From positions 1 to 64,000 of the forward strand of contig MBPM02000098.1 in the NCBI GenBank assembly GCA_001695595.3: a DNA stretch of 64,000 nucleotides. The letters run 5' to 3'. Within the stretch, counting starts at the first letter, position 1. Every line of letters starts with the position of its first letter. The notes under the pieces are model-generated. The model did not search any database. It had not been told where the DNA came from and saw only the letters and a program-made list of their open reading frames with translations. Both the position numbers and the translations under genes were made by a program. Positions 63,418 through 64,000 of this stretch are shown here, in pieces. Source of the stretch: Plasmopara viticola. Its lineage: Eukaryota; Oomycota; Peronosporomycetes; Peronosporales; Peronosporaceae.

Positions 63418-63890
63418 CGAGCGCACGTGCAGCTTCTTTTCCTGCCCGCCACTGCTTGTCGAGGGACTCTGATTGGCACTTGGTAGGCCGGGTATTGTGC
63501 AGGCGGTCGCAAGGCTGCGGTCGCCCAGCCTAGAACTCCTGCTGCTGCTGCTGCTGCGGCTGCGGCTGTCACTACTTAGGTTGCGACCACCACTAAATCT
63601 ACTACCGCCGCTGTCACTACTACTTCGACGACGGCCGATTAAGTTGCGGCAAGCTTTTGATTTCTTCCTGTTGTAACTGCTGCTACGTCGGACGCTCTTC
63701 CGCTTCCGCCTCTTCTGGATGTCGTCACCTACCGTCCTTCCTTTGACGAGTTCTCCCTTTCCTCTATGCTTTCCTCTCGTGGCGGCGCACTTCCGCGTCG
63801 TGGAGAGGGCTGAGGGCGGAGTGGTAGGGGACTCGCTTAAGCTTTCCTTCTTCGTGCAAGATTTTTCACGCGGGGTAAATACCGACTACT
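63418..63890 (-). other. ATG-less RS-rich open stretch upstream of the deubiquitinase
   Basis: The frame of the deubiquitinase first exon stays open upstream to a TAG near 63,893 without any ATG. It encodes Lys/Arg- and Ser-rich sequence (KRRKRKSVRRSSSYNRKKSK, then RRRSSSDSGG and SRSRSSSSRSSR), as in RS domains. It may be an internal exon whose start lies outside the window, or a 5' UTR with chance openness. Confidence 0.4.
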
Positions 63891-63945
63891 AGACTTATTA
63901 TACCGGTTATGTAGCGATTATGCTTTCACTACGGTACACTTTTTC

Positions 63946-64000
63946 GGAAAAGGTTGGGGTGACGCCCTCCTTCCAAGCGCGGGGGCTTAATGCTCGCGCG
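63946..64000 (-). repeat. GC-rich dispersed repeat, copy 2 (cut by window end)
   Basis: On the minus strand it reads GCGCGAGCATTAAGCCCCC and on to the CACCCCAACC region, matching 43479-43532 with about one mismatch (TTTAG against TTAAG). The window ends within it. Confidence 0.8.

Noticed and set aside
63525..63570. CTG/CGG trinucleotide run as a microsatellite
   Set aside because: It is the coding complement of an Arg/Ser-rich stretch (SRSRSSSSRSSR) and is short and interrupted, so it is described as part of the RS-rich frame.

Overview
The window looks like nuclear DNA of an oomycete, probably a Phytophthora or downy-mildew relative. This rests on three things: GT-AG introns that are uniformly short (about 40-103 nt, donors mostly GTACGT, GTAAGT or GTAGGT), tightly packed genes in two islands, and a repeat-filled gap between them holding decayed Ty1/copia, Ty3/gypsy, LINE, SINE and MULE sequences. 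The species is not determined. Exon models were built by hand from reading-frame and splice-phase agreement; every multi-exon model given as final is phase-consistent.

Gene island 1 (0.7-11.4 kb). In order: a WW/IQ/EF-hand protein with a 588-bp internal tandem duplication (+); an unrecognised four-exon gene (-); a small two-TM membrane protein (+); an LSM11-like Sm protein (-); a SAGA TADA1-like subunit (+) sharing a 50-bp divergent promoter with LSM11; a FYVE plus SYLF lipid-binding protein (+); and Mediator MED7 (-). Neighbours are separated by tens to a few hundred bases.

Repeat block A (11.4-21 kb) has no intact gene. It carries a broken MULE transposon at 13.48-15.86 kb with good terminal inverted repeats and a doubtful gypsy scrap near 12.7 kb.

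Gene island 2 (21-27.5 kb). A large LEA2/DUF3712-like membrane protein (-) and an Esa1/TIP60-type MYST acetyltransferase (+) are divergent over 103 bp, followed by a small PARP-type zinc-finger protein (-). TADA1, MED7 and the MYST enzyme are all transcription co-activator components; their proximity may be chance.

Repeat block B (27.5-54.5 kb). It contains a 542-bp non-autonomous MULE-like element with a 9-bp target duplication (28.8 kb), antisense gypsy remnants (30.4-33.4 and 34.9-35.1 kb), a nearly full-length but frameshifted Ty1/copia element (37.9-42.5 kb) whose 5' LTR holds an array of TGACGTCA motifs, a tRNA-derived SINE with an 18-bp target duplication (49.27-49.48 kb), and an LINE carcass (49.6-52.7 kb).

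Gene 3 (54.6-63.4 kb, -) encodes a giant (about 2,900 aa) USP9X/USP24/USP34-type deubiquitinase. It has a Tudor-like insertion in the catalytic core, a ubiquitin-like domain and two copies of a VNGVY-type module. An ATG-less, RS-rich open stretch lies upstream. The last 55 bases of the window are an inverted copy of a GC-rich repeat at 43.5 kb.
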